Below, one piece after another: positions 1-8,657 of a DNA stretch of 35,428 nt. The stretch is from CAZGOM01 sp964542875. Lineage in GTDB: Bacteria; Planctomycetota; Phycisphaerae; Phycisphaerales; Phycisphaeraceae. The notes beneath the pieces were generated by a model. That model searched no databases and was not told the origin of the DNA. It worked only from the letters and a program-made list of their open reading frames with translations. A program made the position numbers and the translations under genes. Position 1 is the stretch's first letter. Each line of letters begins with the position of its first letter. Location of the stretch: contig CAZIWA010000057.1 of the NCBI GenBank assembly GCA_964542875.1, positions 1 through 35,428 of the forward strand, read 5' to 3'.

Positions 1-436
1 TGTCCTGGCGGGTGAATTCGATATCGACGCTGGAGCCGTTGTAGACGTCTTCGAGAGTGATTTCGACCTGGTATTCGAGGTCGTATCCGCGGGCGGGTCC
101 GCCGCGCTGCTGACGGCGGCCGCCACCGCCGCCGCCGAAGATGTCCCCGAACATCGAGAAGATGTCGTTGGGGTCCATGTGGCGAAAGTCGTGGCCGGGG
201 GTTTCGCGCAGGCCGTCATGGCCGTACTGGTCATAGCGGCCGCGGCGTTCGGGATCGCTGAGGACTTCGTAGGCCTCGGCGGCTTCCTTGAAGGAGATTT
301 CGGCTTGCGCGTCGCCGGGGTTGCGGTCGGGGTGGTACTTCATCGCCAGCTTGCGATAAGACCGTTTGATATCTTCGCCGTTTGCGGTGCGTTCGACGGA
401 GAGGACTTCGTAATAGTCGCGTTTGATGCTGGCCAT
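1..436 (-). CDS. dnaJ: DnaJ co-chaperone, N-terminal part (cut by window edge)
   Basis: The 145 visible codons encode a J domain followed by a glycine-rich linker and the start of the peptide-binding region. The HPD motif that stimulates DnaK ATPase activity is at residues 35-37, within YHPDRNPGD. A G/F-type stretch with FGDIFGGGGGG follows around residue 100, then the beginning of the substrate-binding domain (YQVEITLEDVY). The start is the ATG whose complement is at 434-436, giving MASIKRDYYEVL, the normal DnaJ N-terminus. The C-terminal zinc-finger and dimerisation domains lie outside the window. It is the last gene of a same-strand chaperone cluster, 125 bp after groEL, with a hairpin between them. 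The family assignment is secure; whether it shares a transcript with groEL is inferred. Confidence 0.96.
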   Translation of the reverse strand, partial: MASIKRDYYEVLSVERTANGEDIKRSYRKLAMKYHPDRNPGDAQAEISFKEAAEAYEVLSDPERRGRYDQYGHDGLRETPGHDFRHMDPNDIFSMFGDIFGGGGGGRRQQRGGPARGYDLEYQVEITLEDVYNGSSVDIEFTRQD

Positions 437-482
437 GGCATGCCTTGTTTCGGATAAGACTTATCGGTCATTTTCCCTAACA

Positions 483-515
483 GCGAAGCCCAGGAGTTTT
501 GCCCCTGGGCTTCGC
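483..515. terminator. 12-bp perfect hairpin between groEL and dnaJ
   Basis: GCGAAGCCCAGG at 483-494 and its exact complement at 504-515 enclose a 9-nt loop. It lies downstream of groEL and upstream of dnaJ on the minus strand. No clear T-run follows on that strand, so it may be a processing or attenuation hairpin rather than a full terminator. Confidence 0.55.
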
Positions 516-561
516 GTGAATCAGTCAGGGATTTTCTGGCTTTTTCGCGAGCCTTGGGGGA

Positions 562-2175
562 TTAGCTCACCGCGCCGGCGACGGGTTTCTTGTCGTCTTT
601 GAGCTCGGTGATGAGGACGTCGGTCGTGAGCATGAGGCCCGCGACGGACGCTGCGTTGATGAGGGCCGAGCGGGAGACCAGAGCGGGATCGATGATCCCG
701 GACTTGACCATGTCAACGTAAGTGCTGGTGGCGGCGTCGTAGCCGGCATTGCCCTTCTTTTCGTTGATGGCGTCGATGACGATGTCGCCGTCTTCGCCGG
801 AGTTGGCCACGATCTGGCGCAGGGGAGCCTTGAGGGCTTCGATGACGATATCGAAGCCGAACTTTTCATCGCCCTTGGCTTTCTTCTTGCCGTCTTCGAC
901 GGCGGAGATGGCGCGGACGAAGGCGACGCCGCCGCCGGGGACGTAGCCTTCTTTGGCTGCGGCCTTGGTGGCATGGAGGGCGTCATCGACGCGGTCTTTG
1001 CTTTCCTTCATGGCCACTTCGGTGTGTGCACCGACGTGGATGATGGCGACGCCGCCGGTGAGCTTGGCCAGGCGCTCCTGGAGCTTTTCCTTGTCGTAGT
1101 CGCTGGTGGTCGCTTCGACCTGGTTCTTGATCTGTTCGATGCGGGCCTGAATGTCTTTCTTCTTGCCGGCGCCTTCGACGATGGTGGTGTTTTCCTTGTC
1201 GACCACGATCTTCTTGGCTTTGCCCAGGGCGTCGAGCTCGATGTTTTCGAGGCTCTGGCCGAGGTCTTCGGAGATGAAGGTGCCGCCGGTGAGGACGGCG
1301 ATATCGCCGAGCATGGCCTTGCGGCGGTCGCCAAAGCCGGGGGCCTTGACGGCGCAGATCTTCAGGACGCCGCGGAGGCGGTTGACCACGAGCGCCGCGA
1401 GGGCTTCGTTTTCCACTTCCTCAGCGATGATGAGCAAGGGCTTGTTAGCCATGGCCACCTTGTTGAGGAGGGGGAGGAGGTCGGGAAGGTTGCTGATCTT
1501 CTTCTCATGGATGAGGATCAGGCAGTCTTCGAGGATGGCTTCCTGGGTGGCGGGGTCGGTCATGAAGTAGGGGGAGAGGTATCCCTTATCAAACTGCATG
1601 CCTTCGACGTATTCGAGGCTGGTTTCGGAGGCCTTGCCTTCTTCAACCTGAACGACGCCGTCCTGGCCGACCTTGTGGATGGCTTCGGCGATGAGTCCGC
1701 CGATGAGGGTGTCGCTGTTGGCGGAGATGGTGGCAACTTTGCGCAGGTCGTCGATGCCCTTGCACTTGACGGCGCTGGCCTGGATGGCTTCGGAAGCGAC
1801 GGTGGCGGCGGCGTTGATGCCACGCTGGAGAGCGGTGGGGCTGACGCCGGCGTTCATGTACTTCAAGCCTTCGAGGAAGATGGCTTCCGCGAGGACGGTG
1901 GCGGTGGTGGTCCCGTCGCCGGCCTTGTCGCCGGTTTTCTTGGCGACTTCAACAACCATCTTTGCGCCCATGTTCTGGAAGGGCTCGGGGAGTTCGATTT
2001 CCTTGGCGACGCTGACGCCGTCCTTGGTGATCGAGGGGTTGCCGTAGGACTTCTGGAGGATCACGTTGCGCCCGGTGGGGCCCATGGTGACCTTGACTGC
2101 AGCGGCGAGCTTTTCGAGCCCTTTGCGGAGCTCGACGGCGGCCTCGTTGCCGAACATCATCTGTTTCTTGGCCAT
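562..2175 (-). CDS. groL: 60-kDa chaperonin GroEL, paralogue without GGM tail
   Basis: A 537-residue group I chaperonin that would form the ATP-driven folding cage in the cytoplasm with GroES. The N-terminal equatorial domain begins MAKKQMMFGNEAAVELRKG and includes the nucleotide-binding motif GDGTTTATVLAEAI near residue 86. The apical domain includes the GYLSPYFMTDP stretch. The second equatorial segment has VPGGGVAFVRA and ends ITELKDDKKPVAGAVS. The flexible Gly-Gly-Met C-terminal tail of most GroELs is missing, whereas the neighbouring paralogue has a long one. It lies downstream of groES in the same direction. Two GroELs in one cluster suggests division of labour, for example a specialised client range for this copy; that is inference. 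Confidence 0.97.
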   Translation of the reverse strand: MAKKQMMFGNEAAVELRKGLEKLAAAVKVTMGPTGRNVILQKSYGNPSITKDGVSVAKEIELPEPFQNMGAKMVVEVAKKTGDKAGDGTTTATVLAEAIFLEGLKYMNAGVSPTALQRGINAAATVASEAIQASAVKCKGIDDLRKVATISANSDTLIGGLIAEAIHKVGQDGVVQVEEGKASETSLEYVEGMQFDKGYLSPYFMTDPATQEAILEDCLILIHEKKISNLPDLLPLLNKVAMANKPLLIIAEEVENEALAALVVNRLRGVLKICAVKAPGFGDRRKAMLGDIAVLTGGTFISEDLGQSLENIELDALGKAKKIVVDKENTTIVEGAGKKKDIQARIEQIKNQVEATTSDYDKEKLQERLAKLTGGVAIIHVGAHTEVAMKESKDRVDDALHATKAAAKEGYVPGGGVAFVRAISAVEDGKKKAKGDEKFGFDIVIEALKAPLRQIVANSGEDGDIVIDAINEKKGNAGYDAATSTYVDMVKSGIIDPALVSRSALINAASVAGLMLTTDVLITELKDDKKPVAGAVS

Positions 2176-2196
2176 GATCTTGAATCCCTGAAGAAG

Positions 2197-2222
2197 GGTC
2201 TGGGGTCTAGGGTCTGAGGTCT
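2197..2222. repeat. Short period-7 GGTCT array between groES and groEL
   Basis: GGTCT recurs at 2197, 2204, 2211 and 2218, exactly every 7 bases. Similar period-7 G-rich arrays occur at 20123, 17513 and 35393. It lies in the 101-bp gap between groES and groEL. A 7-bp hairpin (2234-2240 with 2261-2267) sits beside it. Confidence 0.6.
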
Positions 2223-2276
2223 AGGGGAAGAGAAGCCCGGGATGCCTTGGGGGGCGAGGGCCGGGCTGTGGGTTGA

Positions 2277-2570
2277 CTACTTTTCGATGATGCCGAGCAG
2301 TTCGTTCTCGCGAACGATCATGTGCTTGACGCCTTCGATATCGACTTCGGTGCCTGCGTACTTGCCGTAGAGGACCTGGTCGCCCTTCTTGACGGACAGG
2401 GGGGTGCGGACGCCCTTGTCGTTGAGCTTGCCGGGGCCGGCGGCGATGATCTTGCCGATCATCGGTTTTTCCTTGGCGGCTTCGGGCAGATAGATGCCGG
2501 ACTTGGTCTTGTCTTCAGCTTCGTTGGGCTTGATGATGACCCGGTCTTCGATGGGCTTGAAATTTGCCAT
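2277..2570 (-). CDS. groES: 10-kDa co-chaperonin GroES
   Basis: A 97-residue co-chaperonin forming the heptameric lid of the GroEL cage. The full family length is present: N-terminal beta strand FKPIEDRVIIKPNEAE, mobile loop around DKTKSGIYLPEAAKEKP (the segment that docks on the GroEL apical domain), and the C-terminal strands GKYAGTEVDIEGVKHMIVRENELLGII. The ATG at 2568-2570 gives MANFKPIEDR. It is flanked on both sides by groEL genes in the same orientation, so one lid probably serves both rings. No HrcA-type CIRCE element was found in the 88 bp upstream. Confidence 0.97.
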   Translation of the reverse strand: MANFKPIEDRVIIKPNEAEDKTKSGIYLPEAAKEKPMIGKIIAAGPGKLNDKGVRTPLSVKKGDQVLYGKYAGTEVDIEGVKHMIVRENELLGIIEK

Positions 2571-2658
2571 TGGTGAATCTCCGTCGCGAATGTTTTTGTT
2601 GGTTTAACAGTTTGAAAAGAGTGAGTCAGGTGTGAAACGGCTGGCTTTGGAGCCGGGA

Positions 2659-4356
2659 TTACATCATCCCGCCCATGCCACCCATTCCACCCATGCCTCC
2701 CATACCGCCCATGCCACCCATTCCGCCCATACCACCACCCATGCCGCCGCCAGGGGGGCCGCCAGCAGAGTCTTTATCTGCGGGTTTTTCGGTGATGATG
2801 CAGTCGGTGGTCAGGAGCAGGGTGGCGACGCTGACGGCGTTTTGGAGGGCCGTACGGTCGACCTTGGCGGGGGTGATGATGCCCTTTTCGAGCATATCGC
2901 CGTATTCGAGCGCGAGTGCGTCGAAGCCGAAGCTGCCCTTGCCTTCGGCGACCTTGCGGACGACGACGGTGCCTTTTTCGCCCGCGTTGTCAGCGATGGT
3001 CTGGAGGGGGACAGTCAGGGCCTGAAGAACGACGCGGATGCCGGCTTGCTCATCCTGGTTGTCGATCTTGAAGTTCTTGATGGCTGCGGCCGCACGGATG
3101 AAGGAGACGCCGCCGCCGGGGACGATGCCTTCAGAGACGGCAGCGCGGGTGGCGTGGAGGGCGTCTTCGACGCGTGCTTTCTTTTCCTTGAGCTCGGCTT
3201 CGGAGGCTGCGCCGACGCGGATCTGGGCGACGCCGCCGGCCAGCTTGGCGAGGCGTTCCTGAAGCTTTTCGCGGTCGTAGTCGGAAGTGGTGACTTCGAT
3301 TTCGCGGCGGATCTGTTCGATCCGGGCCTGGATGTCCTTGGAGGAACCGGCGCCTTCGACGATGGTGGTGTTTTCAGCGTCGATGGTGACCTTTTTGGCC
3401 AGACCGAGCTGTTCGATCTCCACGCGGTCGAGCTCGATGCCCAGGTCCTTCATGATCGGCTGAGCGCCGGTGAGGACGGCGATGTCTTCAAGCATGGCCT
3501 TGCGGCGGTCGCCATAGCCAGGGGCCTTGACGGCGCAGACGTTGAGCACGCCGCGCAGCTTGTTGACGACGAGGGTGGAGAGTGCTTCACCTTCGATGTC
3601 TTCGGCGATGATGAGGAGGGGCTTCTTGGCCGCCTGGACTTTTTCAAGCAGGGGGACAAGCTTTTGGATGGAGCTGATCTTGTCTTCGAAGATCAGGACC
3701 AGGACTTTGTCGAACTCAACGGTCATTTTGTCGACGTTGGTGACGAAGTTGGGGGAGAGGTAGCCGCGGTCAAACTGCATGCCTTCCACGACGTCGACGT
3801 AGGTTTCGAGCGTCTTGGATTCTTCAACAGTGATGACGCCGTCTTTGCCGACCTTATCGAACGCATCGGCCATGATCTTGCCGATGGAGGGGTCGTTGTT
3901 GCCGGAGATGGTGGCGACGGAAGCGATGTCGGCCTTGCCGGAGATGGGCTTGGCGAGCTTTTCGATTTCGGCAACGACCTTTTCGACAGCCTTGCGCATG
4001 CCACGGACGACGGCGTTTGCGTCGTGCCCAGCGGTGATCTGGCGGAGGCCTTCCTTAAAGAGGGCTTCGGCCAGCACCGTGGAGGTGGTGGTACCGTCGC
4101 CGGCTTTGTCGGAAGTCTTGCTGGCGGCTTCTTTTACAAGCTGCGCGCCAACATTTTCAAATTTGGACGAAAGTTCGATTTCTTCCGCGACGCTGACGCC
4201 GTCCTTGGTGACGGTAGGACCGCCCCAGGACTTGTCCAAAACGGCGTTACGGCCACGGGGACCAAGGGTGCTCTTGACGGCTGCTGCGAGCTTTTCGACG
4301 CCTGCGAGCAGGCTTGCCCTTGCGTCTGCTTCAAAGGCCAGTTCTTTGACTGCCAT
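2659..4356 (-). CDS. groL: 60-kDa chaperonin GroEL, paralogue with long GGM tail
   Basis: A second group I chaperonin of 565 residues, the first gene of the cluster. It carries the ATP-binding stretch GDGTTTSTVLAEAL, an apical domain with GYLSPNFVTNVDK, and VPGGGVSFIRAA in the second equatorial half. It ends in a long Gly-Gly-Met/Gly-Met repeat tail typical of canonical GroEL. I chose the ATG at 4354-4356 (MAVKELAFEAD) because a GGTGGAGG Shine-Dalgarno lies 8 nt upstream. A GTG at 4369-4371 in the same frame overlaps that Shine-Dalgarno and is unlikely to be the start. No CIRCE inverted repeat is visible upstream, so heat control, if any, uses another mechanism. Confidence 0.96.
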   Translation of the reverse strand: MAVKELAFEADARASLLAGVEKLAAAVKSTLGPRGRNAVLDKSWGGPTVTKDGVSVAEEIELSSKFENVGAQLVKEAASKTSDKAGDGTTTSTVLAEALFKEGLRQITAGHDANAVVRGMRKAVEKVVAEIEKLAKPISGKADIASVATISGNNDPSIGKIMADAFDKVGKDGVITVEESKTLETYVDVVEGMQFDRGYLSPNFVTNVDKMTVEFDKVLVLIFEDKISSIQKLVPLLEKVQAAKKPLLIIAEDIEGEALSTLVVNKLRGVLNVCAVKAPGYGDRRKAMLEDIAVLTGAQPIMKDLGIELDRVEIEQLGLAKKVTIDAENTTIVEGAGSSKDIQARIEQIRREIEVTTSDYDREKLQERLAKLAGGVAQIRVGAASEAELKEKKARVEDALHATRAAVSEGIVPGGGVSFIRAAAAIKNFKIDNQDEQAGIRVVLQALTVPLQTIADNAGEKGTVVVRKVAEGKGSFGFDALALEYGDMLEKGIITPAKVDRTALQNAVSVATLLLTTDCIITEKPADKDSAGGPPGGGMGGGMGGMGGMGGMGGMGGMGGMGGMM

Positions 4357-4648
4357 AAACGCTGCCTCCACCTATATAGAAGGGGGTGAATTCTGTATTG
4401 CCCCGCAGGACGCGATGACATCCGTCGCGCTTACGAGGCGTTTCTCGGATGAAACAACATGCAACTGGGATACCAAAAAACAGGCTGGGCGGGAGCGGGC
4501 TGTCGGATGTGGGGTTTACCCGCGTGATATCAATGAGTTACGGTGTTGTGTGAACGGTGATCATTTGCCTGCCAAGGGGCATGCCATCGTGACAGACCCG
4601 GGGTGGGGAGGGCGGGTGGACTGCCATCGTGACAGTCTGTCAGGGTGG
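4357..4648. other. Intergenic region with a duplicated 14-mer
   Basis: No convincing gene lies here. TGCCATCGTGACAG occurs at 4582-4595 and again at 4622-4635, exactly 40 bp apart. The second copy runs into an 11-bp inverted repeat, GACAG-T-CTGTC, at 4631-4641, just downstream of the gene ending at 4649. The 5' leader of the first groEL occupies the left part; I could not recognise a promoter with confidence. Confidence 0.5.
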
Positions 4649-5851
4649 TTAAGGGATGACTTTGTTAAACACCCGGCGCAGATCCCGGACAGTGAACCAG
4701 AGGGCGATGGCGAAGTAGAACGACAAGACGCCGCCCAGGAAGACCCAGAGGAGATCAAGCCAGAGAATGTCGATGGCCCAGGAGGGGGGAGGGGGAACCG
4801 CTGCCCCGGCGGCGGGCGGGGCGTAATACTTGAACCAGATGAATCGGGCCTCATTAAAGGAGATGTCCACCTCGCGTGAGAGACGTGGGCGAGACAAATA
4901 AGCCGAAGTACCAAGGGAAGATGAGGAGAGGCGCAAGTCCACCATTGTGTGATAGACGCCAGTGGCGATGAGCTCCGCCCAGAATGTGGGGCCGGCGTCG
5001 ACGCGCAGCAGCCGATTGAACTTGTGGGCGTTTTGGACCCGGCAGGAACCGATTCCGTAAATCACACGCGGGGGATTGGCCACCATGGCAGGAGGGATGG
5101 GCTGGCCCTGATTAAACGAGATGGGGGCGATCCTGGGATTCCAGGTGCTGTAGACGGGCTTGAGCGTGGCGATGGAGAGGACGCAAAGCACGCCCCAGGT
5201 GATTTGCAGCAGCAAGATGCGGCTGGCGCGAAGCGGGATGCCTAAATGCATGTGAGCCAGCTTTACGCCGTGCAGCATGAAGGCGATGGTGGTGAAGCCG
5301 GCGACCAGGAAGCCGAGGAACGGGGGAAGGGCTTGAAGATCAAGCAGCATGAACGACCGGACATGAGAGCCAAAGTAAGAAGAGAAGATGCTTAGGAACT
5401 GAAGGGCGCTGAGCGTGGCCAGGGCGCTGAAGGCCGCCATGAGAAGCGAGCGGAAGAAAACGCAATGCCCCGTGGTGTACACCCGGGTGATGCCGTAATA
5501 AAGCGCGAGGGTGCCCAAGGCGATGAGGAGGAACCAGATGCTTAAGGAACAGATGCCCACAAGCTGGGCGGGGCCGCCCAGTCCGGCAACGGTGAAGATG
5601 ATTTTCAGCGCAGCGATGGCGAGCTCAAAGGTGAGGGCGATTTGAATCAGAAGCAGGCCGTGGCCGATCCAGAAGCGGCGGGTTTGATCGTTTTGGATGT
5701 AGTCCTGCCGCTGGATTTGTGTGGATTGGGTTGATCCACATTCGGGGCAGGGGCGCAGGGGAAGCCCGCCATGCAGGATGTAGCTGCACTTGGAGCAGTA
5801 ATGAAGCCATTGGGGATCGTTGGACGTGGGAGCGTCAGCAGGTGGAGACAT
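4649..5851 (-). CDS. Zinc-ribbon multi-pass membrane protein of unknown function
   Basis: A 400-residue protein. A short N-terminal zinc ribbon has two CxxC pairs, C19/C22 (CSKC) and C35/C38 (CPEC), matching the rubredoxin-like knuckles common on planctomycete membrane proteins. At least five hydrophobic segments follow (roughly residues 62-85, 95-120, 135-155, 165-195 and 215-235). A soluble region of about 130 residues follows, then a last membrane helix near 368-392. The start ATG has no strong ribosome-binding site, but the zinc ribbon requires the frame to be open from there. I do not recognise a specific family. It stands alone, with nothing in the neighbourhood indicating its role. Confidence 0.8.
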   Translation of the reverse strand: MSPPADAPTSNDPQWLHYCSKCSYILHGGLPLRPCPECGSTQSTQIQRQDYIQNDQTRRFWIGHGLLLIQIALTFELAIAALKIIFTVAGLGGPAQLVGICSLSIWFLLIALGTLALYYGITRVYTTGHCVFFRSLLMAAFSALATLSALQFLSIFSSYFGSHVRSFMLLDLQALPPFLGFLVAGFTTIAFMLHGVKLAHMHLGIPLRASRILLLQITWGVLCVLSIATLKPVYSTWNPRIAPISFNQGQPIPPAMVANPPRVIYGIGSCRVQNAHKFNRLLRVDAGPTFWAELIATGVYHTMVDLRLSSSSLGTSAYLSRPRLSREVDISFNEARFIWFKYYAPPAAGAAVPPPPSWAIDILWLDLLWVFLGGVLSFYFAIALWFTVRDLRRVFNKVIP

Positions 5852-6032
5852 GCGCTGGGGTAATAAGCGCAGAGTGTTAGATTTTGAAGAAGGCAGGGTG
5901 TGGATTTATGAAAAGTGCTGATGAGGCTGGGTGAGCGAACGTTGATTTCACGCGTTTTGAAGGTCCACCGAGACACGGCGGGCAAGCAAGCCGACCAGTG
6001 GCACGCAGCATCACGGAGAATGTATGCCGTGG

Positions 6033-6857
6033 TCAATGGCCTTTTTTGATTTCGGGCGGGGCTTTGGCGGCGGGGACGCCGATGCTGGGGGTGGAGTGGG
6101 TGATCTTGGGCTTGTTTTCGGGTGACTTGCCGGGTTCTTCGAGTGTGCCGTCGAAGTCGAGGATGGGGATGTCGTTGGATTTTTTCTCGCCGGCGGAGTT
6201 GAGGATGCCGCCGATGGCGCCGTACCACTCTTTGGCGTCGTCCTGCTTGAAGATTTTTGGGCGCGGCTTGGCGGGGTCTTCGGGTTCTTCTGCGAGGTCG
6301 ATTTGCTGGATGTCGGACTTTTTGGGGCCGCCTTCGGTTTTGATTTCGTCGACCCATTCGGCTTCGGAAGGCGTCCAGCGGACGTTTTCATTTTCGTTGG
6401 GCATGAGGTCGTCGTTGCCGGCGAACTTGGGGGCCAGGACGGGGTCGTCCTTGCGAAGGGGCTTGGGGGGGACGGGCTGGGCGTCGGCGGGGAGATCAAG
6501 CCCTTCGATGGAGAGGTCGGCGTCGGAGATGCCGTCGAGGGAAGCGGATGTGCTGGTGGCTGCGGGCGCGGGAGCGACGGGGGTTGCGGGCCTGGCCTGG
6601 GGTGTTGCGGGGGGCTGTTTGGCGGCGGACTGCTGCTGGATGGCCAGGGCGTGGGCTTGCTTGATATGGTCGGCCAGTTGCTTGGTGTGGTTGGGTTTTA
6701 CGCCTTGCTTTTCGAACATCTGGGCGAGCGTGACCGTGGAGGTGGCGGGCTGGGCGCGCCAGGCGACGACGGAGGCGTCGATCTGCGGCTTTGAAAGGAG
6801 CTTGTGCTTGAGGAGGAGCTTTTCCCAGAGTTGGAGTTCAAACGCGGTGACCTTCAT
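6033..6857 (-). CDS. Hypothetical protein with low-complexity middle
   Basis: A 274-residue soluble protein I do not recognise. Residues 1-75 look helical (FELQLWEKLLLKHKLLSKPQIDASVVAW), resembling the helical N-terminal modules that precede variable regions in many planctomycete proteins. Residues about 75-110 are Ala/Pro/Gln-rich, and the remainder is acidic and proline-rich with no obvious fold. The ATG at 6855-6857 is supported by GGAG six bases upstream. No signal peptide or membrane helix is seen. GC-rich strong-codon bias in this frame supports it as real, although much of it may be disordered. Confidence 0.7.
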   Translation of the reverse strand: MKVTAFELQLWEKLLLKHKLLSKPQIDASVVAWRAQPATSTVTLAQMFEKQGVKPNHTKQLADHIKQAHALAIQQQSAAKQPPATPQARPATPVAPAPAATSTSASLDGISDADLSIEGLDLPADAQPVPPKPLRKDDPVLAPKFAGNDDLMPNENENVRWTPSEAEWVDEIKTEGGPKKSDIQQIDLAEEPEDPAKPRPKIFKQDDAKEWYGAIGGILNSAGEKKSNDIPILDFDGTLEEPGKSPENKPKITHSTPSIGVPAAKAPPEIKKGH

Positions 6858-7457
6858 GGCGGGCTCCAGGCTTGCGGCGGTCGAGAAAGGAACACAGGCT
6901 TTTTGGCCTCAACATCCCCGGATGGGCAAAACAGGGGACGGAAACGCAGAAGCCGTCCTGATATCGAGAGTGTATCGCTCTGCGGGCGATCAGGACAGGG
7001 GGAATTACGCCGGTGGAGAATTGTTGCGGGTTTGGGTTTTGGTTTGATGAATGCCGATGAATGATCAGGGGTTTTGCGTATGGGCAATTGCCTCTGAAAC
7101 AATGAAGGGACATGTGCCCGGGGTATCGGGTTTTCGGGTTGTCGGGGGCTTTGAGAAAGTCTAGAGCATCCCAGGCATGTGCTCCCTTTCAATATCCAAA
7201 TCTTGAGTGGCCGGCTTGGCTTCACGTGGTTTTCCGGCAAACCCACTGCGTGAGGGACTTTCGTTCAAATTGCTATTGGCCAAGGGGTACAGGGGTTGGA
7301 TATTCAGTGAAAATGATGGCCGGTGCGGCGGATTGTCTCGCATAAATTGAGTGAAAACCGGTGAATTGGGGGTTTTCATCCTGTTGGAGAGCCGGTAGAG
7401 TAGCGTGTCATTTCAGTTAACAGTGATTTAGTTTCAGTCCCCTGGAAGAGGTGAAGC
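6858..7457. other. 600-bp divergent intergenic region without a convincing gene
   Basis: It separates the minus-strand hypothetical from the plus-strand prepilin-like gene. Open frames here are short and lack ribosome-binding sites or protein-like composition. A G-rich stretch at about 7109-7148 (CGGGGTATCGGGTTTTCGGG and following) loosely resembles one at 25900-25945. The promoter for the prepilin-like gene must lie in the right part but I could not pin it down. Confidence 0.5.
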
Positions 7458-7466
7458 TTGAGAGAC

Positions 7467-8279
7467 ATGCGCAGAGCTTGTGGGTTTACGCTGATTGAGT
7501 TGCTGGTGGTGATTTCGATCATCGCCGTGCTGCTTTCGCTGATGCTGCCGGCGCTGGGGGGCGCGCGGGAATCAGCCAGGGCACTGCAGTGCTCGGCGAA
7601 TCAAAGGCAGATCGGGCAGGCGTTTCAGAATTACGCCGACGCATTTCGTGATTACATGCCGGCGAGCCATTCCGGCACGATTCCAAACGGTTTTGTGGAC
7701 GCGCTGGGCGAGGGCGAGTTTGTAGGCGGGGCGTCGCAATGGACGCACTATTCGTACATGTCGGTTTATCCCAATGTCAGGAACTGGAAGGTTTTCGCCG
7801 ACCCTGCGGAGAAGCCCTACGACGGGGAGCCGACGAGCGAATACATTTATGGTGTCGCGGCGCAGCACTGCCGGTGGCAGAACATGAATTATGGGAAGTC
7901 GTCGTATCAGTACAACTGGTCCGTTTCCGCCTATTTTTATGGCAAACATCGCAAGGGTTGGAACAAGGGGCCGGAGGTGCTGGCGGACAACTGGAACGCG
8001 GTGGTGTCGACGCCTACCAATCCGATGACGCACACAACGCCCTCCAGCGCGGCGATCCTGATGGATGGCGGGGCTTATTACGCTTACTTCATGGATAACA
8101 TGGACAGCTACGGCCCGGGATACCCCACGCAATATGCGCAGGCGATGCACGCATTTCGTCACCCGGGGAAGACGGCGAACGTGCTTTACATGGATGGGCA
8201 CGTGACGCCGATGAAGCATTTTACGCAGTCGGGCGTGCGGATTTGGCGTTACCTGTGGAATCCGGCTACGCCGCTGTAA
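7467..8279 (+). CDS. Prepilin-type N-cleavage/methylation domain protein (type II pseudopilin-like)
   Basis: About 270 residues. The N-terminus MRRACGFTLIELLVVISI is a class III (prepilin) signal. Cleavage by prepilin peptidase would follow the Gly before FTLIEL, with the conserved Glu at +5 and a hydrophobic helix after it. The C-terminal part has the planctomycete-type motif HPGKTANVLYMDGHV, an H-x(10)-DG variant of the usual H-x9-DG. Such proteins are abundant in planctomycetes and are thought to be exported pseudopilins; their role is unclear. A TTG at 7458 lies in frame, with GAGGTG four bases before it. I prefer the ATG at 7467, but either leaves the leader intact. Confidence 0.88.
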   Translation: MRRACGFTLIELLVVISIIAVLLSLMLPALGGARESARALQCSANQRQIGQAFQNYADAFRDYMPASHSGTIPNGFVDALGEGEFVGGASQWTHYSYMSVYPNVRNWKVFADPAEKPYDGEPTSEYIYGVAAQHCRWQNMNYGKSSYQYNWSVSAYFYGKHRKGWNKGPEVLADNWNAVVSTPTNPMTHTTPSSAAILMDGGAYYAYFMDNMDSYGPGYPTQYAQAMHAFRHPGKTANVLYMDGHVTPMKHFTQSGVRIWRYLWNPATPL

Positions 8280-8406
8280 GGCGAGGTCGCGTGTCCCGCG
8301 TCCGGGGTTCCGTGTCGAAGAGGTGGAAACGGAAGCGGAAATCGGATTCCCGTGAGGACGGGGCTGGATTGGTTTGGTCTTGATTTTGGGGTCTGGCAGC
8401 CGGGGT

Positions 8407-8440
8407 GGTGGGCCTCGCGGACTCGGCGCCACCCTACAAG
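8407..8440. repeat. Dispersed repeat family 3, copy 1
   Basis: A 26-bp core at 8410-8435 is identical to 26031-26056. It begins GGGCCTCGCGG and ends GGCGCCACCCT. Outer bases GGTGG and CCACC are complementary, so the unit can fold into a hairpin. It sits between the prepilin-like gene and tRNA-Thr. Confidence 0.75.
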
Positions 8441-8460
8441 ATTCGGCGAATGTGGGTGGG

Positions 8461-8488
8461 TTGTTGTATGGGGAAAAGTGGGTAAAAT
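8461..8488 (+). promoter_or_regulatory. Probable promoter of tRNA-Thr
   Basis: TTGTTG at 8461-8466 and TAAAAT at 8483-8488 are separated by 16 bp. The expected start of transcription is a few bases before the tRNA 5' end at 8499. The spacing and position fit a housekeeping sigma promoter. Confidence 0.5.
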
Positions 8489-8498
8489 TGGTGGTCTC

Positions 8499-8570
8499 GC
8501 CACAGTAGCACAGGGGTAGTGCAGCGGTTTTGTAAACCGCAGGTCGTGAGTTCAAATCTCACCTGTGGCT
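8499..8570 (+). tRNA. tRNA-Thr (anticodon TGT)
   Basis: The sequence folds into a complete cloverleaf. The acceptor stem pairs GCCACAG (8499-8505) with CTGTGGC (8563-8569), with discriminator T at 8570. The D stem is GCAC/GTGC, and the anticodon stem GCGGT/ACCGC encloses loop TTTGTAA with anticodon TGT at 8531-8533. The T stem is GTGAG/CTCAC around TTCAAAT. The 3' CCA is not encoded and would be added post-transcriptionally. Base composition changes sharply to AT-rich immediately after its 3' end, as expected of a tRNA used as an integration site. Confidence 0.95.
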
Positions 8571-8657
8571 TTGCTGGTAATGATCTGAAAGTTCGAGTCG
8601 TGTTGACAGCGTATAAAGATCGGGAATTTTCTCGTTACTTTGAAATATTAGATACAC

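Noticed and set aside
2571..2640. CIRCE/HrcA operator before groES
   Set aside because: GAGTG occurs once, but the TTAGCACTC-N9-GAGTGCTAA inverted repeat is absent.
2632..4389. Plus-strand 585-residue open frame
   Set aside because: It is antisense to groEL; its His/Thr-rich start is the reverse of the GGM tail.
7112..7345. 77-residue plus-strand open frame in the 600-bp gap
   Set aside because: There is no ribosome-binding site, no protein-like pattern and a mixed composition; it is most likely chance.
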